A stretch of 64,000 nt of DNA from Hymenobacter psoromatis (GTDB taxonomy: Bacteria > Bacteroidota > Bacteroidia > Cytophagales > Hymenobacteraceae), in assembly GCF_020012125.1 (NCBI RefSeq), contig NZ_JAIFAG010000001.1, positions 310,001-374,000 on the forward strand. The letters run 5' to 3'. Each line of letters begins with the position of its first letter. Positions within the stretch are counted from its first letter, which is position 1. Positions 18,356 to 26,816 of the stretch are shown here, piece after piece. The notes beneath the pieces were generated by a model. It was given only the letters and a program-made list of their open reading frames with translations, was not told the DNA's origin and made no database searches. The position numbers were made by a program, and so were the translations under genes.

Positions 18356-19142
18356 ATCTGCGCTGCTTCTGGCCGGGCTAGCCCTGGCGGGCTGCCACCG
18401 CGCCGTTTCCACCAAGTCGGGCTCGCTCACGGCTGGCACCTCTACCGCGGCGGCCACCCTTGCCACGCCGTCGGGCGTGAAGGCCACCAATACCAACTTT
18501 CAGTACCTGAGCGGCCGCGGCAAAGTGCATCTCAAAACTAAAGACGCGGAGCAATCGGCCAACTTTGCTCTGCGCGTGCGGCGCGATTCGGCCATCTGGC
18601 TCTCGGGCTCGTTGCTGGGTTTTGAGGGGGTAAGGGCCCTGCTCACGCCCGACTCGGTGCGGGTGGTGAATCGCCTCAAGAAAGAGTACTTCGCCGGCGA
18701 CTATGCCTACCTCAGCCAGCTGCTGAAGGTGCCCGTGACCTACCAGCAGATGCAGGACATCCTGCTCGGCGACTACCAGGAAGCCCCTAAGGGCGCGCTG
18801 CCCATAGTAAAAAAGGAAGGTGAGAACCAGTCGGTCACCTACCCAGTGGCCGCCCTCATTCTGGAGCAGCTGGTGAGCGGCGGCGACGGCCGCCTTCAGC
18901 AGCTGAAAGTGAGCGAAACCGCCGCCAAGCGCAGCCTCACCGTGGGCTATTCCGACTTCCAGAAGCCCACTGGCACGGAGTTGCCCTTCGCCTTCACCAC
19001 CACCGTGCTGGGCCAGCAGGAGGGGGTAGCCAGCACCTCGGCCACCCTCAATTACCAGAAAGTAGAAGTCGGCTCCGGCCATCTGGATTTCCCGTTCAGC
19101 GTGCCGAAGGGGTATACCAAGCAGACCAAGATTAAGAAGTAG
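18348..19142 (+). CDS. DUF4292 family lipoprotein
   Basis: A 264-residue predicted lipoprotein. The N-terminus MNKSALLLAGLALAGC ends in a lipobox with Cys16. The body matches the DUF4292 pattern (FQYLSGRGKVHLK, SIWLSGSLLGFEGVRALLTPDSVRVV), a half-barrel resembling LolB/LolA-like lipid or lipoprotein carriers. A role in outer-membrane lipoprotein handling is an inference from fold likeness. Its start overlaps the TPR gene. In related genomes EnvC follows directly; here two inverted lipoprotein genes intervene. Confidence 0.9.
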   Translation: MNKSALLLAGLALAGCHRAVSTKSGSLTAGTSTAAATLATPSGVKATNTNFQYLSGRGKVHLKTKDAEQSANFALRVRRDSAIWLSGSLLGFEGVRALLTPDSVRVVNRLKKEYFAGDYAYLSQLLKVPVTYQQMQDILLGDYQEAPKGALPIVKKEGENQSVTYPVAALILEQLVSGGDGRLQQLKVSETAAKRSLTVGYSDFQKPTGTELPFAFTTTVLGQQEGVASTSATLNYQKVEVGSGHLDFPFSVPKGYTKQTKIKK

Positions 19143-19201
19143 GGTAGGGCTTGTGGACTAGTGCGAATTTTATTTGAGTTAACTTGCTCTGATATAAAGA
19201 A

Positions 19202-19777
19202 TTAAAACTTAACGTCAAAGCGCCCGTTGGTGACGCGCAACGTATTGCAGCCACCCGGCTCATACAGCGTAAAGGCAAAGCGACCCGCCGCAATGCGCGC
19301 TACCCCATCAAACTTGACCAATTCTACTTGGCCCGTTTTAATGAAATTACCGTCATATATACAACTAGGCCCACCAGAAAATGTATAAAATTGATTAGAC
19401 CCAGTAGTAAAGGCCATCGAAGGATTAGTGGCAGGTACTATAGCAAACATGAACGTGGGTGGAGCTAATAATTGCCCATTCAGTACCATCGTAATCGAGC
19501 GGAAATCACCACTTCTATCGCCATTTGGGTAGAGGCTGGCACCCACAGATAGTCTAGTAGGTAATATCCACTCACCAGAAGTAGATATTGCGTTTGTTAT
19601 AGTATAAGGCTTTCCATCAACCAAGCAGCCAAAAGTGCCGGCTCCGGTCTGGGTTTCGGGCGGCAGGGTGGCGAGCGGGTCGGGCGGCGGCGGCGGGGTT
19701 GGGTCGGGACTTTTATGCTTGCACTGGCTTAGGCCCAGCAGGGCGGCCAGCAGCAGGGGGGTAGGGAATAAGCGCAT
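19202..19777 (-). CDS. Twin lipoprotein A with divergent centre
   Basis: A 191-residue lipoprotein. The signal MRLFPTPLLLAALLGLSQC ends at Cys19 and is followed by a Pro-rich linker. Residues 1-52 and the last 50 residues (from NFIKTGQVELVKFDGVAR) nearly equal those of the next gene, while residues 55-140 share almost nothing with it. The central DNA is clearly more AT-rich than the ends. The family is unknown; the FGCLVDGKPY opening resembles small Bacteroidota lipoproteins of the DUF6252 type, which is a tentative guess. Confidence 0.85.
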   Translation of the reverse strand: MRLFPTPLLLAALLGLSQCKHKSPDPTPPPPPDPLATLPPETQTGAGTFGCLVDGKPYTITNAISTSGEWILPTRLSVGASLYPNGDRSGDFRSITMVLNGQLLAPPTFMFAIVPATNPSMAFTTGSNQFYTFSGGPSCIYDGNFIKTGQVELVKFDGVARIAAGRFAFTLYEPGGCNTLRVTNGRFDVKF

Positions 19778-19889
19778 GGCAAAAAAGAATGTCAGAGTTG
19801 GCGAAATAGATTGAGATGAAACAAAAAAGTAGCTAGTAATTCATAAGCTCAAAAAAGAGGAGATAAAAAGGGTGAAAAGAGAAAGGGAA

Positions 19890-20462
19890 TCAGAACCTGA
19901 CATCAAAGCGCCCGTTGGTGACGCGCAACGTATCGCAGCCACCCGGCTCGTATAGCGTAAAGGCAAAGCTGCCCGCCACAATGCGCGCTACCCCGTCGAA
20001 TTTTACTAGCTCTACTTGACCCGTTTTAATGAAATTGCCAGAATAGTAGCATTGTATCTTACCGACTGCATCTCCTGTAAACTGATTATAGCCTGGTGAG
20101 AAAATTGTATGTGGATTAGCGGAAGGAATAAGTGCAAACGTTTGATTATTCTGCAACTGCCCTTCTAAAATAATATGTGCAGTAAGCTTTTCTGCTGCTG
20201 ATTGTCCGTTTAAGTTTGTGTCGCTACCTATAACGAAACGAATAGTAGATTGCCAATCCCCTCGCGCAGATGTTGTGAAAGGAGCTGTAAAAGCTTTGCC
20301 ATTAATAAGGCAGCCAAAGGTGCCGGCCCCGGTCTGGGTTTCGGGCGGTAGGACAGTGAGCGGGTCGGGCGGCGGCGGCGGGGTAGGGTCGGGACTTTTA
20401 TGCTTGCACTGGCTCAGGCCCAGCAGGGCGGCTAGCAGCAGGGGGGTAGGGAATAAGCGCAT
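19890..20462 (-). CDS. Twin lipoprotein B with divergent centre
   Basis: A 190-residue paralogue of the preceding lipoprotein in the same direction. It has the same signal peptide with Cys19, the same PPPPPDPL linker and the same C-terminus (TLYEPGGCDTLRVTNGRFD). The middle (residues 55-140) is different and AT-rich. The 112-base gap to twin A is AT-rich and may hold its own promoter. Identical ends around unlike centres suggest gene conversion at the flanks, or exchange of a central cassette. Function is unknown, probably exposed at the envelope. Confidence 0.85.
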   Translation of the reverse strand: MRLFPTPLLLAALLGLSQCKHKSPDPTPPPPPDPLTVLPPETQTGAGTFGCLINGKAFTAPFTTSARGDWQSTIRFVIGSDTNLNGQSAAEKLTAHIILEGQLQNNQTFALIPSANPHTIFSPGYNQFTGDAVGKIQCYYSGNFIKTGQVELVKFDGVARIVAGSFAFTLYEPGGCDTLRVTNGRFDVRF

Positions 20463-20868
20463 GGCTGAGGGGAGCGATTGAAAGTTTAAGAAATGTATAA
20501 AAAATAAAATAAAATTCCTACTGATTCCAGGTATTTAATTTTTATGTCCTCAATCGCAGCTGATTTTAGTGGCTCGGTTGCCACGGGCTGGTAGCCAAGC
20601 AGTAAAGGCCACGTAGTATGCCCGGCCGGGTAGATGACTGGCAGCGGCAAACGTAGGAATGGCTTCTTAGCCAGCGCAACCCTAAATGTGCTGGACCTGA
20701 TAGTAGAAACCGGATTTCCTTGGCCGTGGAAAACCTAAAATATAGCTCTGGCAACCCACTGAGGCCGAAAGACGGGTCGCTGCTGAAGGACGTTGGGTCT
20801 ACCGTAAAAAGGGAGCGGCGAGCCACCGGCAAAACCGTTGGTTGACGGCCTTGCCAGAGCGTCGTTCA
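20463..20868. other. Gene-free interval of about 400 bases
   Basis: The first 90 bases are AT-rich and probably hold the leftward promoter of twin lipoprotein B. The rest is GC-rich and contains only a weak leftward frame (20566-20832) with no recognisable domain and a composition unlike the neighbours. No terminator, repeat family or RNA structure was recognised. It may be remnant DNA left by whatever brought the twin genes between DUF4292 and EnvC. Confidence 0.5.
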
Positions 20869-22419
20869 ATGGTCTACCCCGCATTCGTGCGTTATTTTGC
20901 GGGGCGGCGGCTTGCCCGCTGCATCCTGTCTTTGGTGGTAACCTTTTTTCTGTCTTTTCTGCTGCGGCGCGTGGGGCTGGTCTGGCTGCTGCTGGGGCTG
21001 CTGGCGGGGCCGGCGCTGGCGCAGCATCGCCCGGCCAGGAAAGCGGGCCATGCGGCCAAAACATCCCGCGCGGCTAAGCCGTCGCGGGTCGCGCACAAGT
21101 CGGCGCGCCCTACCCCCCGCCCGCACGGCAAGAGCAAGGCGCAGCTGGAGGGCGAGCGGCAGGCCAACCTGGCCCGCATTCAGGAGGCTGGGAAGGTATT
21201 GACCCAGACCACCCAGAAAAAGCAGGCTACGCTGGGTCAGCTCAACGTCATCAAGGAGAAGCTGACGGTGAAGCAGGGCCAGATTCAGCACATCTCGACT
21301 CAGCTGCACGGCATCGAAACCAACGTGCACCAAACCGTGCGGCAGGTGCTGAGCACCCAGGAGCAGCTGGCTCGCCTCAAGGCCGAGTACGGCCGGCTGC
21401 TGTACCTGGCCTCCAAAACGAGCAGCGGCTACAACCAGCTGCTATTTTTGTTCGCCTCGGAGTCGTTCAACCAGTTTGTGCGGCGGCTGCGCTACGTGCG
21501 CCAGTACACCGAGGAGCGCCAGCAGCAGGCCCGGCGCATCGTGGGCACCCAGCAGCAGTTGGGCCAGGAGTTGAACGGCCTTACCAAGCAACGGAAACAG
21601 CAAAAAAGCCTGCTCACTACCCAGTTGGTAGAAAGCCGTAACCTGCAAGGCCTCAAAGTAGAGCAGGATGAGGTGGTGCAGCAGCTCAGCCAGCAGGAGC
21701 AGGGCCTGCGCCAGGAGCTGGCCCAGCGCCAGCAGGCCGTGGCCCGCCTCGATGAGCTGATTGCCCAGCGCGTGCGCGAGGAAATAGCCCGCGCCGCACG
21801 GGCTGCCCGCCTCGCCGCGGCTCGCCGCGCCGCCCGCTCGGCCGCCGCTGCCCGCCGCGCCAGCGAAAGGCCAGCCGCCAACAACCCGCCGCCAGCCGCC
21901 AGAGAGGACGACGATACCGCCAGCCCCGAAAGCGACGCGCCCGAAGAAACCCGCGCCGACCGCCGTGCCAGTCGGGTGGCCCTCACGCCCGAAACGGCCG
22001 TGCTCTCGTCCAACTTTGCCGGCAACCGGGGGCGGTTGCCCTGGCCGGTGGCCCGCGGCTTCGTGGCCCAGCACTTCGGGCGGCACCCGCACCCGGTGCT
22101 GCGCCACGTTATGGTCGATAACCGGGGCGTGGACATTCAGACCAACGAGGGTGAGGCGGTGCGAGCCGTATTCGCGGGCCGGGTGCTGACCGTGGCTCAG
22201 GTACCGGGCATGAACACCATCGTCATGATTCAGCACGGCGAGTACTTCACCGTGTATGCCAAGCTGCACGGCGTGACCGTGCACGAGGGCCAGCAGGTGA
22301 GCGCCCGCGAGGCCATCGGCACGGCCGCGCTCGACACCGATGGCACCTCGCAAGTGCAGTTCCAAGTGTGGCGCAACTCGGCTAATCTCAACCCGGAGAG
22401 TTGGCTAGGGAGGAAGTAA
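20869..22419 (+). CDS. EnvC-like murein hydrolase activator
   Basis: A 516-residue exported protein (hydrophobic signal near residues 20-45 ending ALAQ). A coiled coil of about 220 residues follows (Gln/Lys/Leu-rich, with AQRQQAVARLDEL), then an Ala/Arg-rich low-complexity linker and a C-terminal LytM domain. In the LytM domain the usual H-x3-D reads NRGVD and the usual HxH reads QFQ, so zinc ligands are missing. As in Escherichia coli EnvC, it should activate an amidase and not cut peptidoglycan itself. ATG 20869 was taken; a TTG nine codons earlier is open. Confidence 0.9.
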   Translation: MVYPAFVRYFAGRRLARCILSLVVTFFLSFLLRRVGLVWLLLGLLAGPALAQHRPARKAGHAAKTSRAAKPSRVAHKSARPTPRPHGKSKAQLEGERQANLARIQEAGKVLTQTTQKKQATLGQLNVIKEKLTVKQGQIQHISTQLHGIETNVHQTVRQVLSTQEQLARLKAEYGRLLYLASKTSSGYNQLLFLFASESFNQFVRRLRYVRQYTEERQQQARRIVGTQQQLGQELNGLTKQRKQQKSLLTTQLVESRNLQGLKVEQDEVVQQLSQQEQGLRQELAQRQQAVARLDELIAQRVREEIARAARAARLAAARRAARSAAAARRASERPAANNPPPAAREDDDTASPESDAPEETRADRRASRVALTPETAVLSSNFAGNRGRLPWPVARGFVAQHFGRHPHPVLRHVMVDNRGVDIQTNEGEAVRAVFAGRVLTVAQVPGMNTIVMIQHGEYFTVYAKLHGVTVHEGQQVSAREAIGTAALDTDGTSQVQFQVWRNSANLNPESWLGRK

Positions 22420-22423
22420 GCCA

Positions 22424-22457
22424 TTTGTCCTTGCCGCGCTGCGCTCGCAAGGACAAA
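22424..22457. repeat. Family-A hairpin repeat (short form)
   Basis: TTTGTCCTTGC and GCAAGGACAAA enclose the same 12-base centre as the hairpin at 13161. It lies between the convergent envC-like and deaminase genes, five bases past one stop and seven before the other. Confidence 0.88.
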
Positions 22458-22463
22458 CTATTA

Positions 22464-22898
22464 TTACAGCTCCATAATATCCTCGTTCCACAGCGCCGGC
22501 TCGGCTGCGATAAACTCGCGCATCATTTCCACGCACTCAGGCGAATTCAGGATTTCGACCTCCACGCCGTGGGCTTGCAGAAAGTCCAGCGACTCGCCGA
22601 AGGTCTGGGCCTCGCCCACCACTATTTTCGGAATTTTGAACTGCACGATAGTGCCGGCGCACATGTAGCAGGGCATCAGGGTGGTGTAGAGCACGGTGTC
22701 GCGGTAGGTGCGCTGGCGACCGGCGTTGCGCAGGGCATCCATTTCGCCGTGGGCGATGGGGTCTTGCGCTTGCACGCGCCGGTTGTGGCCCCGGCTCACT
22801 ATCTGTTCGCCGCGCCGCAGCACCGAGCCAATCGGAATGCCGCCCTCGCGGCGGCCCTGCCGCGCCTCGTCAATGGCGGCCTGCATGAAATAGTCCAT
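22464..22898 (-). CDS. Fungal-type cytosine/nucleoside deaminase
   Basis: A 144-residue zinc deaminase. Zinc ligands are His50 (HGEMDAL, with Glu52 as the proton shuttle) and Cys77/Cys80 (PCYMC). The C-terminus (KIPKIVVGEAQTF, a segment with VEVEIL, then a WNEDI ending) resembles that of yeast cytosine deaminase Fcy1 more than that of TadA or CodA. It may convert cytosine to uracil in pyrimidine salvage; specificity needs testing. A 7-base repeat tract lies directly upstream of the start. Confidence 0.88.
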   Translation of the reverse strand: MDYFMQAAIDEARQGRREGGIPIGSVLRRGEQIVSRGHNRRVQAQDPIAHGEMDALRNAGRQRTYRDTVLYTTLMPCYMCAGTIVQFKIPKIVVGEAQTFGESLDFLQAHGVEVEILNSPECVEMMREFIAAEPALWNEDIMEL

Positions 22899-22906
22899 AT
22901 TTTTTA

Positions 22907-22948
22907 ATTATTGGGGATTGATTGTTGTTTTTTGCTGATTATTAATCG
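22907..22948 (-). repeat. Degenerate 7-base tandem repeat before the deaminase
   Basis: Six 7-base units (for example ATTATTG and GGGATTG on the plus strand, most ending TTG) lie 8 bases upstream of the deaminase ATG and run into a family-A hairpin. Confidence 0.6.
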
Positions 22949-22994
22949 TTTGTCCTTGCAAGCGCAACGAAGTGGAGCGCGGCAAGGACAAACG
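22947..22994. repeat. Family-A hairpin repeat (long form)
   Basis: CGTTTGTCCTTGC pairs exactly with GCAAGGACAAACG. The centre, read on the minus strand, matches the long-form centre at 59600 apart from two bases. It stands between the deaminase start and the T9SS protein stop. Confidence 0.88.
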
Positions 22995-23007
22995 TAAAAT
23001 CACCCAC

Positions 23008-26000
23008 TTACCTCACCACCTCTACCCAGCCCTTCATCGGGGCCGCGCCGTCGGGCGGGGAGAGCAGGTAGTAGTAAACGCCAACGGCCACGCCCGCGGC
23101 GTCCCAGATGTTTTGGTAGGCGGCGTTTTCGTACACCAGCTGGCCCCAGCGCGAAAATACCTGCAAGCGGGGCGGGCAGCCGCCCAGGCGCGGTGCGAAA
23201 CGGTCGTTCTGCCCGTCGCCATTGGGGGTGAAAACGTTAGGAATCAACATCGCCTGTACTTCCACCGGGGGTAGGGCCAGCGCTTGCCCGCAGCGGCCCA
23301 GGTTGAAGTTCAGCCGTACGCGCGGCCGGTAGGTGCCGGCTTTGAGGTAGGTGTGCGTCACGTCGAGGCCCGTGGTCACGGCCGTACTATCGTCGCCGAA
23401 GCTCCAGGTCAGCACCGCGTCGGGGGGTAGGGTGGCGGCATCCTGGCGAAAGTGTACTACCACCGGGGCTACCGCGCTGGGCACGCAGGGGCCCGCTACC
23501 AGCGCCGGGGCCAGCACCGGCGCGGCCAGCAGCGTCACGCGGCGCGTGGCCACCACCGGGCAGGCGGTGCCCGCGTTCACAGTGTAAGTGAGTACCGCCG
23601 TGCCGGGCGTGGCGGGCGGTGTAAATAGGCCCGCCGCCGTCACGCCCGGTCCGCTCCAGGTGCCGCCCGCCGGCGTGGCCCGCAGCCGAAATGCCTGCGC
23701 GCTGCCGGGGCAAAGCACCGTGTCGGGGGCTACGGCCAGCGTAGCAATGCCTAGCACCTCAATGGTGGCGCGGGCCTGGCTACCGGGGGTGCCGCACGCC
23801 AGGCTCGCGGGCAGGGTGTAGGTGAGCACCTGGGAGCCGGCTAGGGCGGGGGTAGGGGTAAATACGTAGGTGCCCGCGCCGGGGCTGCTCACGCCCGGCC
23901 CGGTCCAGACACCGCCCGCTGGCGAGCCGCCGGTGAGCGGCACCGGGCCGTTGTTGGCGCACACGGTGGGTAGGGCGGCGGCCACGGCCTGCTGCTGGGT
24001 ACCCACCGTTATGGTCAGCTGGGCGGTGGCGGTGCAGGCCAGCGTGGCCCCCGGCACGGTGTAGGTGAGCACTTGGCTGCCAGCCAGGGCCAGGGTAGGG
24101 GTGAAGAGAAATCCCGTTGCCACCGAGCCCGATACGCCCGGCCCGGCCCAAATGCCGCCGGCCGGCGTGCCGCCCAGCTTCAGCGGGGGCGAGGTGGCGC
24201 ACAGCGCCTGGCTGGGGCCCACCGAAGCCACGGTAGGTTCAAAATTCAGCTTGAAAGCCGCGTTGTTGCAGAGTGCGTCGTAGCCCGGAATGGGCTTCGA
24301 GCCATTGACGGTGGAGAACGAAAACGCGCCTTGCGGCACCGGAAAGCCGTTATGGTTAAAGCACGAGCAGGCGGCCGCGTACACGATGCCCCGCGGGTCG
24401 AAGCGCGAGGTGCCGCCGTCCACGTGGTCGCCCTCCGAATAGGGGGTAGGGTCACCGTAGTAGGTGGCGTAGCTCAGGCCCGTGAGACCGGGCGCAAACT
24501 GCGCCAGGTAGAAATCGGAGCCGAAGCCGGGCGTATCGGGCGTGGTGCGCACGGCGTTGGGGGTGGTGGGCATCCCGTCGGTCGAGCCGTTGCGGTCATT
24601 AAAGCCCCGGTAGGCGTAAACATTCTGGTTAACCGCTCCACCCCAGCCGCAGGCGTACACCCGGTCGCACTGGTCCACCAAAAAGGCCGTGGGCGAGATG
24701 TCGAGCGTAGCGCGCCCACTGCCGAACACCGTGCTGATTAAGGACTTATCCAAATCGGAGCTCAGCTTTTGAATAAACTGCCGGCTGCCCGCATTGCTGT
24801 ACACGCCCGCCGATACCGGCCACGCGCCCAGCGACTGGCCCAGCACGTATACTCCACCATCGGAGCCTAGCTGCACAAAAAAAGCCTGGTCGTAGTCGCT
24901 GGTTCCCAAGTAGGTAGCGCGCTCCACGGTGTGGCCATCGGCCGCGATACGGGCTACGAAGCCATCCACGCTGCCCTGGTTGCTGGGCTGGTAGCCGCCC
25001 ACTGTGCCCGGCATGTTTTTGCTGAGCGTGCCGCCCGCCACGTACACCGCGCCGCCCGCGCCCAGCTGCACCGAGTAGGCGGCATCGGCGGCGGTACCGC
25101 CCAGGTAGCCGCTCCAGGTGAGGCGGTCCAGCGCGGGCGGCAGCTTCACCACCACCGCGTCGCAGGTGCCGCCACGGGAACTAGGGCCGAAGCTGCCGCT
25201 CGTCACCGGAAAATTGACAGAGCCGCTCACCGAGGCCACGTACACGTTGCCCTGGGCATCGGTCAGGATGTCGCCGCGCAATGCGTCGCCGTAGTTCTGG
25301 GGCAACTGCCGGGTGCTGGAAGTGGGGTCGTAGGCCGCCATGCCGTCGTTGCCGCTGCCGCCCAGGTAGGTCGAGGCCCGCAGTGAGCTACCGTCGGCGC
25401 TCAGGCGCGAAATCACGAGGTCGGTGCCCGGAACCGTATAGAAATCCTGTTGTGTATAGCCGAAAGGCTGCACTGGAATTCCCCCCGCGAAGCCACGCTG
25501 CAACGCCCCGTCGGTGGTCGGAAAATTGGTGGAAGCCGTGCTGCCCAGCACCAGCAACTCATTCTGCGCGTTCACCACCAGACTGCTCGGAAAATCGGCC
25601 CGGTTGCCGCCCAGGTACGTCGCCCACACCCGCGAAGCCGCGCCATTCACGGCCGGGTTATACTTAATAAGCGCGATGTCAATCAGCCCACCAAACGTGG
25701 TCTGAAACGCACCCGTCGTGTTCGGAAAGCTCACCACGGCCAGCATATCATCCAGCACAATGCCGCCCGAGTACAGGTTGCCCGCCGCGTCGTAGGTCGC
25801 CGTGAAGCCCCAGTTGCTACCCCGCGCCCCGGAGTAAGTCGAGAACAGCACCGTGGGGTCAATCACCAGCGGCCGGCCGTGGTCGTAGGCCCCCAGCTCG
25901 AATGATACCCGCCCCTCGGCCGCCGCCAGGCGGTAGCGGCAGGCCACCGCTTGGCGCGCCCCGGTGGCCGGGTCGAGCTGGTAAGCGTGCGGGGCCAGCT

Positions 26001-26703
26001 CCGTTAGCTCGCCCACCGATGTGCCTACGTGCAGCAGGCCATCCCCGCTGAGGGTGAGACCGGTAGCGCCCTCGTAGCGCAGCTGCACCCGCCCGGCATT
26101 GGCCCCGGCCGCCACCTCAAAATCGTACTCCAAGTGCTGGGTCGCGTTCTCATAAAAGCGGGCGGCTACCCCCGGCCAGGGTGCTTGGTAGCGCACCTGC
26201 CGGTAGCCGGGCACGGCGCGGGCCCACTGGGCGGGGTCGTTGCCGTGCAGGTAGTTGCGCACCTCGCCGGTGGGTTGGTCGGGTAGCAGGGGGGTAGCCT
26301 CATCGGCCCCCACGAAGCGCACTCGCAGCTGGTGGCCGCGCACGGGCGCGGCGGCCTCCGCGCCGGTAGGGGGGGGTAGGGGGGCCGGGGCCACGGCCGC
26401 CGGCTGGGCCGCGCGGCTAGCTTGCGCGCCGGCCGGGGCGTGGTTGGCGGGCCCCATGTGCGGGTGCTCAATGGGCTCAATAAATACGTAGCGCAGGCCG
26501 CCCGGCTCCAGGCACAGGTGGCCGCCCGGCACGGCTGCCGCGTAGCGCACGGCGCTGGGCCACTGGCCTTTATTGGAAACAAACTCCAGGCTGGGCGGGG
26601 CTTCGGGAAGGCCCAGCGGGGCGGCGGGGTGGCCCGCCGGCAGGTGCTGACCCTGGGTGCGCAGCGTGAGCAGGCAACAGATAGTGTAAAAGATTATTTT
26701 CAT
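23008..26703 (-). CDS. Large secreted protein with SBBP propeller, PKD domain and T9SS type B sorting domain
   Basis: A 1231-residue secreted protein with a short signal peptide (IIFYTICCLLTL). The N-terminal domain (SLEFVSNKGQWPSAVRYAA) is common in this family. Beta-propeller SBBP-type repeats follow (FSTYSGARG, ATYLGGNRADFP, STYLGGSGND, SGYLGGTAADAAYSV), then three Ig-like modules each with a PAGGxWxGPGV motif, a PKD domain (SWFSGDD-like, HTYLKAGTYRPRV) and the sorting tail NVFTPNGDGQNDRF...GWVEVVR. Exported by the type IX system and likely displayed at the surface. The tail matches the protein at 2821, which suggests a shared export route. Confidence 0.93.
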   Translation of the reverse strand: MKIIFYTICCLLTLRTQGQHLPAGHPAAPLGLPEAPPSLEFVSNKGQWPSAVRYAAAVPGGHLCLEPGGLRYVFIEPIEHPHMGPANHAPAGAQASRAAQPAAVAPAPLPPPTGAEAAAPVRGHQLRVRFVGADEATPLLPDQPTGEVRNYLHGNDPAQWARAVPGYRQVRYQAPWPGVAARFYENATQHLEYDFEVAAGANAGRVQLRYEGATGLTLSGDGLLHVGTSVGELTELAPHAYQLDPATGARQAVACRYRLAAAEGRVSFELGAYDHGRPLVIDPTVLFSTYSGARGSNWGFTATYDAAGNLYSGGIVLDDMLAVVSFPNTTGAFQTTFGGLIDIALIKYNPAVNGAASRVWATYLGGNRADFPSSLVVNAQNELLVLGSTASTNFPTTDGALQRGFAGGIPVQPFGYTQQDFYTVPGTDLVISRLSADGSSLRASTYLGGSGNDGMAAYDPTSSTRQLPQNYGDALRGDILTDAQGNVYVASVSGSVNFPVTSGSFGPSSRGGTCDAVVVKLPPALDRLTWSGYLGGTAADAAYSVQLGAGGAVYVAGGTLSKNMPGTVGGYQPSNQGSVDGFVARIAADGHTVERATYLGTSDYDQAFFVQLGSDGGVYVLGQSLGAWPVSAGVYSNAGSRQFIQKLSSDLDKSLISTVFGSGRATLDISPTAFLVDQCDRVYACGWGGAVNQNVYAYRGFNDRNGSTDGMPTTPNAVRTTPDTPGFGSDFYLAQFAPGLTGLSYATYYGDPTPYSEGDHVDGGTSRFDPRGIVYAAACSCFNHNGFPVPQGAFSFSTVNGSKPIPGYDALCNNAAFKLNFEPTVASVGPSQALCATSPPLKLGGTPAGGIWAGPGVSGSVATGFLFTPTLALAGSQVLTYTVPGATLACTATAQLTITVGTQQQAVAAALPTVCANNGPVPLTGGSPAGGVWTGPGVSSPGAGTYVFTPTPALAGSQVLTYTLPASLACGTPGSQARATIEVLGIATLAVAPDTVLCPGSAQAFRLRATPAGGTWSGPGVTAAGLFTPPATPGTAVLTYTVNAGTACPVVATRRVTLLAAPVLAPALVAGPCVPSAVAPVVVHFRQDAATLPPDAVLTWSFGDDSTAVTTGLDVTHTYLKAGTYRPRVRLNFNLGRCGQALALPPVEVQAMLIPNVFTPNGDGQNDRFAPRLGGCPPRLQVFSRWGQLVYENAAYQNIWDAAGVAVGVYYYLLSPPDGAAPMKGWVEVVR

Positions 26704-26792
26704 AAAAGCCAGAACCAGGACAATACTTTGGTAAAGCTAAGCCGGGGCGGCCCGCGCCGCAACCCGGCGGCCGCGGCCGGGGCGGGCGGCCG

Positions 26793-26800
26793 TAGTTTTG
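26793..26800 (+). promoter_or_regulatory. -7 promoter element of the EEP gene
   Basis: TAGTTTTG matches TAnnTTTG and ends 16 bases before the TTG start, giving a very short leader. Confidence 0.45.
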
Positions 26801-26816
26801 CGGGGCCGGGGGCCAG

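Noticed and set aside
20566..20832. 88-residue leftward frame in the gap before the EnvC-like gene
   Set aside because: No domain, Ser/Arg/Leu-rich composition unlike a protein of this genome, and no regulatory signals.
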